64,000 nt of DNA from Spirulina subsalsa PCC 9445 (GCF_000314005.1 NZ_JH980292.1:860530-924529), one strand, 5' to 3'; positions 9,429 to 18,981 are shown, counted from the first letter of the stretch. The notes: a model not told the origin generated them from the sequence alone. A program made the numbers and translations.

Positions 9429-9776
9429 ATGAGATTGGTTTTAAGCAATCATTATGTCATTCAGGATAGGCAAAGTGGTCATCAAATTATTATTGAGTAT
9501 CCTGTTTCAAGTTTGACAATGGATGGTTTCTCTTTGTCTATCCCAACAGATCCATTGTCCGGGTTATCGAATCAATATAAACTTTTGATTCAATGTCTGA
9601 TAATATTACAATTTTTACCCGAAAAGGCTTTAGAAGAAGCGGCTCAGGAATTAGCCGAAATTTACAAATTTTCCTTAAGTTGTGAGCCAGCAGATCAACC
9701 GACTAAAGGAGTTCAGACAGTAACAGGTACTTTAAGAGAGCCACAAACTAGACCTTCAATTGTGTTGGATTATTAA
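9429..9776 (+). CDS. Small partner protein of the TIGR04255 gene
   Basis: A 115-residue protein not assigned to a named family. An in-frame start at 9306 exists, but it would lie inside the coding region of the TIGR04255 gene; the ATG at 9429, two bases after that stop, fits a coupled pair. The sequence (MRLVLSNHYVIQDRQSGHQIII) begins with beta-strand-like text and ends with a Glu/Ala-rich helix (EKALEEAAQELAEIYKF). No signal peptide or membrane segment. It probably acts together with the upstream gene product, but this is inferred only from spacing. Confidence 0.7.
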   Translation: MRLVLSNHYVIQDRQSGHQIIIEYPVSSLTMDGFSLSIPTDPLSGLSNQYKLLIQCLIILQFLPEKALEEAAQELAEIYKFSLSCEPADQPTKGVQTVTGTLREPQTRPSIVLDY

Positions 9777-9793
9777 GTAATTCTTTAAATCCT

Positions 9794-10597
9794 ATGCTTC
9801 CCGACAAAAAAACAGCCTCGGAATGGTTTTACGCTTTTTTTTCCTTCTTTCAACCCCGTTCAGTGCAGAGGAGTTGGGAGGAGGAATGGGGCGATCATGT
9901 TTTCCCCCATAGTGAGATTCAGAAACTCGCTCCGAATTTGTGGCACGTTACCGGAGTTTTGGGATTCACCCCCAGAGAAATGGTCATCTATCGACTACCC
10001 GATGGGGAGTTATTAATTCATAGTGCGATCGCCTTAAATGAAGCCGGAATGGCCGCCCTAGAATCCCTCGGCACCCCCACCCTGATGATTGTACCCAACC
10101 GCATCCATCGTCTGGATGCCGCCGTTTATAAGCAGCGTTATCCCCAGTTACAAGTGATTACCCCCCAAGTCGCCAAACCCTATGTTGAGGAAATTGTAGC
10201 CGTTGATGGGATTGCTGAGGAAATACTACCCCCCTTGGGCATTATCTGTCATCACCCCGAGGGCATTCGACCTCAAGAATTAGTCTTTGAACTTCCCCTC
10301 AGCACAGGAAAGGCTCTCATTTTTACCGATATCTTGTTTAACCTCACCGAGTCCTATCTACAGCAATACGTTCCTGACCGTCAATTTATCTTGCATTGGC
10401 TCGGTGCGGCGGGTTATTTTGGCATTACGGCATTAGGAAAGCGGGTTTTTTTGACCGATCAACCTACTTATCAGCAATGGTTACTCACCTTAGCCGACTG
10501 TATTCCATCCTTGCAAATCATCTCCGTTGCTCATGGTGAACCCATCACAGAGAACTGTTCACAGCGATTACGAGAGGCGGCCGCTCGTTTATCTTGA
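9794..10597 (+). CDS. DUF4336-like protein of metallo-beta-lactamase-like fold
   Basis: 267 residues, resembling the DUF4336 family of cyanobacteria and plants. The pattern MVIYRLPDGELLIHSAIAL, MIVPNRIHRLDAAVYKQRYP and ALIFTDILFNL recalls metallo-beta-lactamase-like hydrolases. The usual HxHxDH metal motif is not present in full, with only NRIHRLDA in its place. Catalytic ability is therefore unclear. It follows the TIGR04255 pair by 17 bp on the same strand and faces the CDF gene tail to tail. Function unknown. Confidence 0.7.
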   Translation: MLPDKKTASEWFYAFFSFFQPRSVQRSWEEEWGDHVFPHSEIQKLAPNLWHVTGVLGFTPREMVIYRLPDGELLIHSAIALNEAGMAALESLGTPTLMIVPNRIHRLDAAVYKQRYPQLQVITPQVAKPYVEEIVAVDGIAEEILPPLGIICHHPEGIRPQELVFELPLSTGKALIFTDILFNLTESYLQQYVPDRQFILHWLGAAGYFGITALGKRVFLTDQPTYQQWLLTLADCIPSLQIISVAHGEPITENCSQRLREAAARLS

Positions 10598-10612
10598 TCC
10601 GACGCTTATTTC

Positions 10613-11521
10613 CTATGCCCTATTTCCTACCCCACGTTTCCGCTCTGTCTCAATATAAAACGTCACCTGTAAAGCCCCATAGCGTAACCGTAACTCTTCC
10701 TCAATTTGCCGCGCAATTAGGGGCGCTTGGGGTTCGTAGCGGGCTTCAATGACTAGGTGCATCTGGAGGTAGAGAAACTGCCCCACAATGCCCCTGGAAC
10801 GAATGCGATAACAATAGGACACTCCCCGCACCCCTTGGGCAATGGCGGCCAGAACATCTGGGGCAATGCTCACTTGTTCAACCATCAGGGGCAACTGCCA
10901 ACAGATCATGTGCCAGAAGCCGTCTAAGAGGACGATAAAGAGGATTAAGGCGGCTAAAAGGTCAAATAGGGGTTCACCCCACCAAACGCCCCAGAGACTC
11001 AATAAAACCAATATGCCTAAACTGGCATCTTTGAATAGTTGGGTGGCGTTGTAGCCGAGGAGGGGATGCTTTAAACGGCGGGCGTGGTAGAGGGAAAATA
11101 GGGCGAGGGCGAGGGTGGAGAGGGTGGAAAGCCCTACCAGTTGGAGGAGGGGGGGATTAACTTGCAGGGGGAAGGGTAGAACCTCTCGTTGGAGGGCGGC
11201 GGTTACTTGTTGGACAAACATCCAAATTAGGCCAGCAGAGGCAAGGGTAAGGGTTCCGGTGAGGAAGAGTGCGATCGCCGTTTCTCGCCGCCCATGACCA
11301 TAGATATCCTGTCCTGTGGGATGATCGGGATTGGTGACGGCTAAAAAACTCAACACGCCGTTAAAACCCACTAACAAGGTATATAGGGACTCCGTTAATA
11401 GGGTAAGCGATCGCGCTTCCCACCCCGCCGCCCCTTTAACCCAGACGAGCAAAGCCATCAACCAAATGGTGGCTAGCAATAAAAGACGAGTTAGGAGATC
11501 AGGCGTTGGTTCTTCGCTCAT
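10613..11521 (-). CDS. Cation diffusion facilitator family transporter
   Basis: A 302-residue membrane protein with about five or six hydrophobic segments in the first 210 residues and a soluble C-terminal domain of about 90 residues, the architecture of CDF metal exporters. The pattern PDHPTGQDIYGHGRRETAIALF corresponds to the H..YGHGR.E loop after the second membrane helix. The usual first metal-site Asp and downstream HxxxD are replaced: ESLYTLLVGFNG and DASLGILVL. The transported ion therefore cannot be predicted. It stands alone, tail to tail with the DUF4336-like gene. Confidence 0.78.
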   Translation of the reverse strand: MSEEPTPDLLTRLLLLATIWLMALLVWVKGAAGWEARSLTLLTESLYTLLVGFNGVLSFLAVTNPDHPTGQDIYGHGRRETAIALFLTGTLTLASAGLIWMFVQQVTAALQREVLPFPLQVNPPLLQLVGLSTLSTLALALFSLYHARRLKHPLLGYNATQLFKDASLGILVLLSLWGVWWGEPLFDLLAALILFIVLLDGFWHMICWQLPLMVEQVSIAPDVLAAIAQGVRGVSYCYRIRSRGIVGQFLYLQMHLVIEARYEPQAPLIARQIEEELRLRYGALQVTFYIETERKRGVGNRA

Positions 11522-11609
11522 GGCTTCGGCGCGCTCAAGTTGGGGGAATGTGCCTTATAAAATAACCTAGAGAGAGAAAAATCACCTAACTCAATCTCCC
11601 AAAAACAGT

Positions 11610-13166
11610 CTAAGACCTCAAGGCGAAAACCGGGGCTGAATCGGGAACGATAGTATCTCGGATGGGGTAGGCTGGGATCTCTAAGTGGAAAAATGCGATC
11701 GCTCGTTGTAACTCCGCCGCTTGACTCGCCAGACTTTGCGCCATCATCGATAAATCCGTAGACACCGCACTATTTTGTTGAGTCGCTTTCTCCAACTGCC
11801 GAATCGCCTGATTCACTTGGGTGGTATTTTGAGCTTGTTCCGCACTCGCCACACTAATCTGTTGTATGAATCCCGCCGTTTCTTGAATATCAGGAATTAA
11901 CTGCATTAACATCATCCCGGCTTTCTCCGAAATGGCCACACTCGAAGCCGCCAATTGATTAATTTCTACCGCCGCCACTCGGCTCAATTCCGCCAGTTTC
12001 CGCACTTCTGCCGCCACAATGCCAAATCCGCCCCCCGCTTCTTGCGCCCTCGTCGCCTCAATCGCCGCATTCAACGCTAACATATTGGTTTGCAAGGCAA
12101 TGTCTTCAATCACCTTAATTTTCTGCACAATTCCCTTCATTGCCACGGCCGTTTCTTCTACCGTTTTTCCCGTAGCCTGAGCATCCTGCACCACCTTCAT
12201 AACAATGGCATTGGTTTGATTAGCATTCTGGGAATTTTGGTTGATTTTCAGCGTCATATCTTGAATCGAATTCGCCGCCTGTTCTGTTGCCGTCGCCTGT
12301 TCCATAGAACCTTGAGATAATTCCATCGCAGAACTACTCAAATTTTGACTCCCTAATGTCACCCCATCGGAGGATTTTTGCACCTGTAAAACCACCTGTT
12401 TTAGTTGCGTTACCATGTACTGCATTGACCCCAACAACTGCCCGATTTCATCTTGACTATCCGGGTGAACCTCTACATCTAACTGCCCTTTGGCGATTTT
12501 ATTGTTGAGTGCGATCGCCTCCTGTAAAGGCAGTGTAATTGAGCGAGTTAACACAACCGCTAAATAAATCATAATAATTAACGTCGCACTCATCACCCCA
12601 ATTGTCGTGACCAGTGCATTTTGTCTCGCCTCTTCCGCACTCGTCACAAATTCTAACGCTTTATTCCCCGCAAACTCTTGAATTCCGGTCACTTCCTGCA
12701 TAATCTCATTGACCTGTCTCAGGGCTTGATTTTTGATCAAATTGGTCGCCCTTTCCCGTTCATCCTGCTGCATTAAAGCAATAATTTCATCACGAATGGG
12801 TTTCCACTTACCAAACTCATCGCGCGCCCGATAAACTTGGGTAATATCGCCTAAAAAACGCTCTTCCAGAATGGCAAAATCTTCATAAACTTCCTGTTCA
12901 TACTGATTAATAGCTCCCACCGCATCATTTAACTCTGAAGGATTGCTCGATAAGATAACATCCCTCATCGAGCGGTGAATTTTTACCACCCCCGCTTCAA
13001 TTTCTGCCGTTGCCACACTGACCGTAAAAGGGTGTTTATGCAAACGCCCAGTTAACAACGACAGGCGATTCATATTGATAATCAAATAGACATTCGTGCC
13101 TAACAAAGCCAACAGCATAATGTTGAAACCTAAATTCAAACGAGTCCCAATTTTTAAGTTTTTCAT
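11610..13166 (-). CDS. Methyl-accepting chemotaxis protein
   Basis: A 518-residue inner-membrane chemoreceptor. One membrane segment near residues 10-30 precedes a mostly helical periplasmic domain of about 150 residues (four-helix-bundle type). A second membrane segment (about 188-210), a HAMP domain (about 212-265) and a long signalling coiled coil follow. The kinase-contact tip [37 protein letters not shown] is near-canonical over its whole length. The ATG at 13166 has AGGAG seven bases upstream; an earlier in-frame start is rejected. It is not beside cheA/cheW here; the next genes, divergent, are two ParA ATPases. Confidence 0.93.
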   Translation of the reverse strand: MKNLKIGTRLNLGFNIMLLALLGTNVYLIINMNRLSLLTGRLHKHPFTVSVATAEIEAGVVKIHRSMRDVILSSNPSELNDAVGAINQYEQEVYEDFAILEERFLGDITQVYRARDEFGKWKPIRDEIIALMQQDERERATNLIKNQALRQVNEIMQEVTGIQEFAGNKALEFVTSAEEARQNALVTTIGVMSATLIIMIYLAVVLTRSITLPLQEAIALNNKIAKGQLDVEVHPDSQDEIGQLLGSMQYMVTQLKQVVLQVQKSSDGVTLGSQNLSSSAMELSQGSMEQATATEQAANSIQDMTLKINQNSQNANQTNAIVMKVVQDAQATGKTVEETAVAMKGIVQKIKVIEDIALQTNMLALNAAIEATRAQEAGGGFGIVAAEVRKLAELSRVAAVEINQLAASSVAISEKAGMMLMQLIPDIQETAGFIQQISVASAEQAQNTTQVNQAIRQLEKATQQNSAVSTDLSMMAQSLASQAAELQRAIAFFHLEIPAYPIRDTIVPDSAPVFALRS

Positions 13167-13876
13167 CACTATCTCCTCAATCGATGCCCTCCAAGCGCCC
13201 ACTTTGTTCTAAAATCTAAACTATTCAACTCTAAAATTCACAAAAAGCCCCCCAACTGCAATCAACACAGCAAGCTAGTTAGACCCTAATTTTAGATCAG
13301 AAATTTTAGATCAGATTCCCTCACAAGTAGCCCTTGATAGAGCATTAAATTTTTCTTAAAGCTAAAACCCTGTCTGAGACTAAAACTCAATGTACTAAAC
13401 CCAGCACATTCAACACAGTGTATTAAAGTGTATTAAACACAACAAATTCTCTGGATAGATTAATTTAAGTAACGACTTATTACTATTTTTAGGTATTTTA
13501 TGAGAAACGGCGGCGATGAGATCCTTTCTAATCTTAAGATAATATTAAGTCGTGTATCATCGAGCCTCAATCGTGAGTAATACCCTTTTAACCCACAAGA
13601 ACTATTATAAAACAAATCCAGAATAGCTACCACATAACCTCCTTAAATATTGAGTAAAATTAACCTGGCTTATCCGGTGATTGTTGGCATTTTAAAGAGA
13701 TAAAAATTAATACTCAACGTCAGGGAAACACCCCCCTTATCTCCCTCCGTAAATTCCGGGAGTAGCAGGAAAATAAACCCCTCTGACTATTCCAGGAGAC
13801 AATGAAAGGAGAGAGAGTCTCACCAAAGGGGAAACTTTCACCTTATGATGGGGTAGGTTAAGCGCAGGAACAGAGG
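13167..13876. other. Long noncoding spacer between the chemoreceptor and parA genes
   Basis: About 710 bp without a credible ORF. It is AT-rich and contains a direct repeat of ATTTTAGATCAGA (about 13291-13318) and a doubled GTGTATTAAA (about 13420-13438). A Ser/Gly-codon-free, purine-rich leader leads to the first parA gene, with AGGA eight bases before its ATG. It must hold two divergent promoters; the short repeats could be partition or regulator sites but nothing proves this. Confidence 0.45.
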
Positions 13877-14755
13877 ATGGGTTATATAGTCTCCGTAGTC
13901 AACATGAAAGGAGGAGTCGGCAAAACCACCGTCACCGTGAATCTGGGGACGTGTATTGCTCGTGACTTCAAGAAGCGTGTCTTAATTGTAGACCTCGATA
14001 CTCAAATTAACGCCACCCTCAGCCTGATGGCCCCTCTGTACTTTGCCACCTTGAAAAAAGAACGACGAACTCTGCGTACCCTGATTAATCAAACCATCCA
14101 AACCGAAGAACATCCCCCCATCACTATTCAACAAGCCATTTATCGAGATATTTGTCAAGTCAAAGGACTAGATATCCTCGCGGGAGATGTAGAATTGTGT
14201 GATGATTTTCTCCTTTCTGCACTGATTCACAATAAATCCCAATTTCATCAACAAACCTTTGAAAAAACATGGAGCAATGTTGAATTTAACCTTGTTCGTT
14301 CAATTTTAAAGCCCATTATTAAACACTATGATTTTATTCTACTTGATTTTCCTCCGGCTGATAATTTAATCACTCGCAGTGCTTTATTAGCTAGTCATTT
14401 TTATATTGTCCCAGCGAGAGCAGAACCCCTCTCCGTGGTAGGGATTGGGTTACTCCACAGTCGAATTAAACACTTACAACAGGAAACCCGAAGTAAAATC
14501 CAATTGGTCGGCATTATTTACACCGCTAGGGGGCCAGTAACGACTATGGAGAAAAAGGTAAAAAAACGGTTAGGGCAAGAATTCGGAGAAGACAAAATTT
14601 TTCAAGTTGAAATTCCTCTCAATGTTGCAGTTGCCAAAGCTGTGGATGATTTTCAACCTGTGGTCATTAATAATCCTCAAGCATCCGGGGCGATTGCGTA
14701 TAAACGTTTTGCCCGTGAATTTTTACAGAAGTTGAGTAAAATCGTCAAAAGCTAA
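13877..14755 (+). CDS. ParA-family ATPase (first of a tandem pair)
   Basis: A 292-residue P-loop ATPase of the ParA/MinD superfamily. The deviant Walker A motif KGGVGKT (residues 11-17) keeps the signature first Lys that works across the dimer; the VDLDTQINATLS segment corresponds to Walker A', and FILLDFPPADN to Walker B. Such ATPases position DNA, chemoreceptor clusters or carboxysomes by gradient formation on the nucleoid. No ParB, McdB or other small partner gene follows. The second gene is a diverged duplicate 114 bp downstream. The cargo is unknown. Confidence 0.9.
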   Translation: MGYIVSVVNMKGGVGKTTVTVNLGTCIARDFKKRVLIVDLDTQINATLSLMAPLYFATLKKERRTLRTLINQTIQTEEHPPITIQQAIYRDICQVKGLDILAGDVELCDDFLLSALIHNKSQFHQQTFEKTWSNVEFNLVRSILKPIIKHYDFILLDFPPADNLITRSALLASHFYIVPARAEPLSVVGIGLLHSRIKHLQQETRSKIQLVGIIYTARGPVTTMEKKVKKRLGQEFGEDKIFQVEIPLNVAVAKAVDDFQPVVINNPQASGAIAYKRFAREFLQKLSKIVKS

Positions 14756-14869
14756 GGGGATACATTTCATTATTTCTTTAAGATATTTTTGTAATATCAT
14801 TCAACAAAAATCGTTAAATTTGCGATAAAATAGACAGGCAGTAAATTAAAAACTACGAGGACGTTTTAC

Positions 14870-15763
14870 ATGGGCTTAGTCTTAACGACCATTAATATGA
14901 AAGGTGGTGTGGGCAAGACAACCTTAACCATTAATTTAGCCGCTTGTCTGGCAAGAGACTATAAAAAACGGGTATTAGTCCTTGATTTAGACTCTCAAAT
15001 CAGTGCAACATTAAGTGTAATTCCTCCCCATGAATTCGCCCGTCTTCGTAAAGCAAGACGGACGTTAAGCTATTTAATTGATAAAGTTATTCGTCCTTAT
15101 ATTTCTCGAAAGTTTTCCACAGAAGATATGATTTTAGAGTCTGTTTGTGGGATTACTGGCTTAGACCTATTACCGGGAGATATTGAACTGTATGATGAAT
15201 ATACAGTCGCCGAAACCTTGGCAAAACAAGCCGAAAAAGATGGAAAAAAATTTAGTGATATTTGGTTTCATTTCGAGAAAATTTTGATTCAAAGTATTAT
15301 TGAATCGGTACAGGAACGCTATGATTTTATTTTATTAGACTGCGCACCGGGTTATAATCTCCTCACTCGAAGTGGTATTGTCAGCAGTCACTTTTATTTA
15401 CTGCCTGCTCGTCCTGAACCACTATCTCTAGTTGGGATTCAGCTATTAGAGCGACGCATCAAAAAGTTAAAAGAACAGTTCACTCCTCCCTTAAATTTAA
15501 ATCTATTAGGGATTGTATTTATTCTCTCAGGGGGGTTATTTAGCGGGCGTTATTATGGGCAAGTTATCCAACGAATTGAACAAGATTTTTCAAGTGATAA
15601 AGTGTTTAAAAATCGGATTCCTTTAGATGTTAATGTAGCGAAAGCGGTGGATACGTTTACGCCTGCTGTTGTGGCGATGCCTAATACCGCAGGGTCGAAA
15701 GCATTTAATCGTTTAACTCAGGAGTTTTTAGATAAAATTGCGGATTACAGTAATTCGGTGTAA
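14870..15763 (+). CDS. ParA-family ATPase (second of a tandem pair)
   Basis: A 297-residue paralogue of the upstream protein: the order MKGGVGKTTLTINLAACLARDYKKRVLVLDLDSQISATLS matches it residue by residue over long stretches. Walker A (11-17) and Walker B (FILLDCAPGYN) are intact. GAGGA lies eight bases before the ATG. A stretch rich in Lys/Phe in the middle (KQAEKDGKKFSDIWFHFEK) is longer than in its neighbour. Tandem paralogues could form heterodimers or position two cargoes. The gene after it (glcF) is unrelated. Confidence 0.9.
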   Translation: MGLVLTTINMKGGVGKTTLTINLAACLARDYKKRVLVLDLDSQISATLSVIPPHEFARLRKARRTLSYLIDKVIRPYISRKFSTEDMILESVCGITGLDLLPGDIELYDEYTVAETLAKQAEKDGKKFSDIWFHFEKILIQSIIESVQERYDFILLDCAPGYNLLTRSGIVSSHFYLLPARPEPLSLVGIQLLERRIKKLKEQFTPPLNLNLLGIVFILSGGLFSGRYYGQVIQRIEQDFSSDKVFKNRIPLDVNVAKAVDTFTPAVVAMPNTAGSKAFNRLTQEFLDKIADYSNSV

Positions 15764-15872
15764 GGTGGGTTAGAAGGAATAACTGTTTGATGGGGTTTTG
15801 CTGTTGCTGAACCTAACCTACAAATAGTCTGATTCCTGTTTGGTTGGGTTTCGCGGTCGCTGCACCCAACTT
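15764..15872. repeat. Two GGTTGGGTT-type hairpin repeats
   Basis: After the second parA gene lie an imperfect inverted pair AGGTGGGTTAG (15763-15773) / CTAACCTAC (about 15813-15821) and a second pair GTTGGGT (15843-15849) / ACCCAAC (15864-15870). This GGTTGGGTTTCGC...ACCCAAC pattern is a common short interspersed palindrome of cyanobacterial genomes; here it could also act as a weak transcription stop. Confidence 0.6.
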
Positions 15873-15970
15873 ACAGTCGGGTTGAAGAAAAATGATCTCC
15901 CTTGCGCTAGAAGTTAGCTCCCGGAGAATTTGCTATGATTGGCCAACAAAGCCTTTATTAACTCTGAAGA

Positions 15971-17329
15971 ATGCCCAGTTCAGAAACATTTTTAAAAACC
16001 CCGTTGGAAACCCCACCTGTCCAAGGATTTGACCCCAAAGACGCTCCGAAATCTGACTTGATTGATAGTTGCGTTCATTGTGGCTTTTGCCTCTCCACCT
16101 GTCCGAGTTATCGCGTCCTCGGCACAGAAACCGACTCCCCCCGAGGTCGTATCTACCTAATGGATGCGATTAATGAGGGGGAAGCGGCTTTGAGTTCTGT
16201 CACGAGTCAGCATTTTGACAGTTGTCTAGGTTGTTTGGCTTGTGTCAGCACTTGTCCCTCGGGGGTGAAGTATGATGAACTGATTCGGGCGACTCGTCCC
16301 CAAGTGGAGCGCAATGTTCCCCGGGGTTGGGGCGATCGCATTTTTCGCCGTGTTATCTTTAATCTATTCCCCTATCCCAACCGTTTACGCCCTTTACTCC
16401 TCTTCCTGTGGCTTTATCAGTCCCTCGGATTACAAAAACTCATCCGTCGCACAGGACTCCTGAAAAAAATCCTCCCCCGATGGGCGGCAATGGAATCCAT
16501 TCTCCCCCAAATTACCCTACAAAATATCTGGGGCAATAACCTACCGGATACGATTCCCGCCCAAGGGGAAAAACGCTATCGTGTGGGGATGGTTTTAGGC
16601 TGTGTACAACGGCTCTTTTTCTCCCCCGTGAATGAGGCCACAGTAAGGGTTTTAACAGCCAATGGCTGTGAGGTAGTCATCCCCAAAACTCAAGGCTGTT
16701 GTGCGGCCTTACCGGCCCACCAAGGCCAAGAAGAACAAGCCCAAGCCCTCGCCCGACAAATGATTGATAGCTTCGCAGAAACCGGGGTTGATGCCATTAT
16801 TATTAATGCGGCAGGCTGTGGCCATACGTTGAAAGAATACGGCCATATTTTAAAAGACGACCCCGACTATCGAGACAAGGCCAAAGCTTTTTCAGCGCAA
16901 GTTAAAGATGTGAATGAATTTTTAGCGGAAGTGGGGTTAACTGCTCCTCTTTCTCCCTTAACTGACCGAGAATTAGTGATGGTTTATCAAGACGCTTGCC
17001 ATCTATTACATGGGCAGAAAATTAGTCTACAACCCCGTCAATTATTGCAAAAAATCCCCCAGGTTAAACTAAGCGAACCCTTAGACGCGGCGCTCTGTTG
17101 TGGGAGTGCGGGGGTTTATAACATTTTGCAGCCCGAAGTCGGGGATGAGTTGGGACAGCAAAAGGTGGAGAATTTAGTGAATACGGGGGCGGAATTAATT
17201 GCCTCTTCTAATCCCGGTTGTTCGTTACAAATTCTCAAACATTTGGAGTTAAAAGGCCATAACATTCCAGTGTTTCATCCTATGCAGTTGTTAGATTTAG
17301 CGACAAGGGGGATAAAACTGGAGGTCTAG
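15971..17329 (+). CDS. glcF: Glycolate oxidase iron-sulfur subunit GlcF-like
   Basis: A 452-residue protein with two 4Fe-4S ferredoxin motifs: C34, C37, C40, C44 and C85, C88, C91, C95 (each followed by Pro). After these come two CCG-domain motifs, GCCAALPAHQG and ALCCGSAGVYN, as in the electron-transfer subunits of glycolate and lactate dehydrogenases and heterodisulfide reductase. It would pass electrons from the flavin subunit in photorespiratory glycolate oxidation. The flavoprotein genes glcD/glcE are not adjacent, so partner and exact substrate are inferred from family only. Confidence 0.88.
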   Translation: MPSSETFLKTPLETPPVQGFDPKDAPKSDLIDSCVHCGFCLSTCPSYRVLGTETDSPRGRIYLMDAINEGEAALSSVTSQHFDSCLGCLACVSTCPSGVKYDELIRATRPQVERNVPRGWGDRIFRRVIFNLFPYPNRLRPLLLFLWLYQSLGLQKLIRRTGLLKKILPRWAAMESILPQITLQNIWGNNLPDTIPAQGEKRYRVGMVLGCVQRLFFSPVNEATVRVLTANGCEVVIPKTQGCCAALPAHQGQEEQAQALARQMIDSFAETGVDAIIINAAGCGHTLKEYGHILKDDPDYRDKAKAFSAQVKDVNEFLAEVGLTAPLSPLTDRELVMVYQDACHLLHGQKISLQPRQLLQKIPQVKLSEPLDAALCCGSAGVYNILQPEVGDELGQQKVENLVNTGAELIASSNPGCSLQILKHLELKGHNIPVFHPMQLLDLATRGIKLEV

Positions 17330-17371
17330 GGGAAAATTCTAGCACTTGGCACTAAGAGCGAGGTTGACTTG

Positions 17372-18250
17372 TCATGAGATAAACTCACCTACGACCTCGA
17401 CAAAAACGGCGGTTGATTCATAGGGGAGAACGTTTCGACCGGGGATTTTGCGACCTTCGCCTTGGGGGAGGTGGTCTAAGTAGGCCCCAAGGCGTTGGTC
17501 GGCGCTCTCCACGTAGCCTCGGGTGACGCTGGATGCTCCTTCCCCAAATAATACAAGGGTGGGACAGGGAATAGAGGCGATCGCCTTTCCGTAATCCTGC
17601 CGCCAAAACCCAGACAGGAAGGAGAACACGGCATGACGACTATTGAGATTCCGTGACCCTTGATGGAGTTGCTCTAACCATTCCCCATCAATATCACTCT
17701 CTTGGGCGAAGAGTTGCCGTTGAGAAAAGGAGCGTAAAAAGGCCTCTCGGCGAGCATAACGGTAAAAAGCCACTCCCAAGGGTGTATCAAACAGATTCCA
17801 GGCGATTTTCTGCTGACGGGATTGGGTGGGGGTGGTGATTAAGCGCCAAGCGGGGGGACCCGACCAGACCATCCCCCGGATCAGGTCGGGAAAGCGCGCC
17901 ACACAAGCGAGGGCAACGGGGGCTAGGGCACCTTGGGCGACGATGATCACGGGTTCTTGAATAATGGTCTTGACAAAATACTCTAACTGTGCTGCCCAGT
18001 CATCGGGATGGTAGGCGAGGCGAGGCATGGCACTTTCCCCACAGCCGAGGAGGTCGGGGTTATATATTTTTTGGCGGTGGCCTTGTTGATACCAAGTCTT
18101 GAGGAAGCGTTGCCAAAACTGGCGAGAGAGTCCGACACCGATGGGGTGGATGAGCAGGAGGGGAGTTCCTAGAGGGGAGTCGGCGGGGGGGTGGTGGCAA
18201 TCGTAGGCGCAGGGGTAGGATTGCCAAGTGTAGAATTGGGTGGTGGTCAT
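17372..18250 (-). CDS. Alpha/beta-hydrolase-fold protein, nucleophile Ser apparently missing
   Basis: A 292-residue alpha/beta-hydrolase-fold protein: LLLIHPIGVGLSRQFW gives the oxyanion region, NPDLLGCGES the first loop, and CPTLVLFGEGA the late strand. At the nucleophile elbow, where G-x-S-x-G is expected, the sequence reads VAQGALAPVAL, so Gly aligns with the catalytic Ser. It may be non-catalytic or use another residue. Its start overlaps the TetR stop by 4 bp (ATGA), so it is coupled to the regulator and probably autoregulated with it. Confidence 0.85.
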   Translation of the reverse strand: MTTTQFYTWQSYPCAYDCHHPPADSPLGTPLLLIHPIGVGLSRQFWQRFLKTWYQQGHRQKIYNPDLLGCGESAMPRLAYHPDDWAAQLEYFVKTIIQEPVIIVAQGALAPVALACVARFPDLIRGMVWSGPPAWRLITTPTQSRQQKIAWNLFDTPLGVAFYRYARREAFLRSFSQRQLFAQESDIDGEWLEQLHQGSRNLNSRHAVFSFLSGFWRQDYGKAIASIPCPTLVLFGEGASSVTRGYVESADQRLGAYLDHLPQGEGRKIPGRNVLPYESTAVFVEVVGEFIS

Positions 18251-18867
18251 GATGGTTTTGCCCCCGATGCGGTGATCATGGCAATGAGCGTATCAATTAG
18301 CCGGGTTTCGGTCAAGGGGAGGATGTCGGCCCCATAGAGGACGTACTGGGTGATGATGTAGTGGGCGATCGCACCGAGAAAAATCCGGGCCGTTGCTTCG
18401 GGGTCTGGGAGAGCCAAATGGGGACAGTGGGTGAAGTAGTGGCTGAGGGATTCTAAGGCAATGGCGGGTAATTCCCGTAAGAAGGTTTGAGCGAGGTCGG
18501 GAAAGCGTTCCGATTCGGCGATCACAATGCGCAGAAACCCTACATACTCGGGGTCTTGGCGGGGAACTTGTAACATGGTGCTGGCTAGATGACGCAGCAG
18601 TTGTTCTGGGGGATCGTTCAAATGTTGGGCGACTTGTTCCGGGGCTAAAAGGTCGGCAAATTTGCTCAACACTAATCGATCCACTATGGCAATAAAAAGG
18701 CGGTCTTTGCTTTGAAAATGGCTGTAGATCGTGGCTTTGGACACTCCGGCCGTGCTGGCAATCCGATCCATACTAGCCGCCGCATAGCCTTGTTTGAGAA
18801 ATTCCGCGATCGCACCCTCTAAAATCGCATCCCGTTTATCACTTGAGCAGGAGAAAGCAGCCGTCAT
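18247..18867 (-). CDS. TetR-family transcriptional repressor
   Basis: A 206-residue DNA-binding regulator. The N-terminal helix-turn-helix is AASMDRIASTAGVSKATIYSHFQSKDRLF (about 29-57), very close to the TetR consensus. The C-terminal 150 residues form the variable ligand and dimerisation part. It is divergent from a DevB-like membrane fusion protein gene, with two palindromic sites in the 114-bp gap between them. It likely represses both itself with the hydrolase and the membrane fusion protein, responding to an unknown small molecule. Confidence 0.93.
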   Translation of the reverse strand: MTAAFSCSSDKRDAILEGAIAEFLKQGYAAASMDRIASTAGVSKATIYSHFQSKDRLFIAIVDRLVLSKFADLLAPEQVAQHLNDPPEQLLRHLASTMLQVPRQDPEYVGFLRIVIAESERFPDLAQTFLRELPAIALESLSHYFTHCPHLALPDPEATARIFLGAIAHYIITQYVLYGADILPLTETRLIDTLIAMITASGAKPS

Positions 18868-18901
18868 GGGGAAATACTCCTAAACAACTTGACAATTCTA
18901 T

Positions 18902-18947
18902 ACTAAACCGTTTAGTTTAAAAGTAAGAACTAAACGGTTTAGTTTAG
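18902..18947. promoter_or_regulatory. Double TetR operator
   Basis: Two near-perfect 13-bp palindromes, CTAAACCGTTTAG at 18903-18915 and CTAAACGGTTTAG at 18930-18942, each symmetric except at the central base. They are flanked by TTTA on the right and lie 27 bp apart between divergent tetR and membrane-fusion genes. Position and symmetry are typical of TetR autoregulation. Confidence 0.85.
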
Positions 18948-18981
18948 TCGTTTGGGTTTCCCTTTCCTTGGAGATTCCCCC

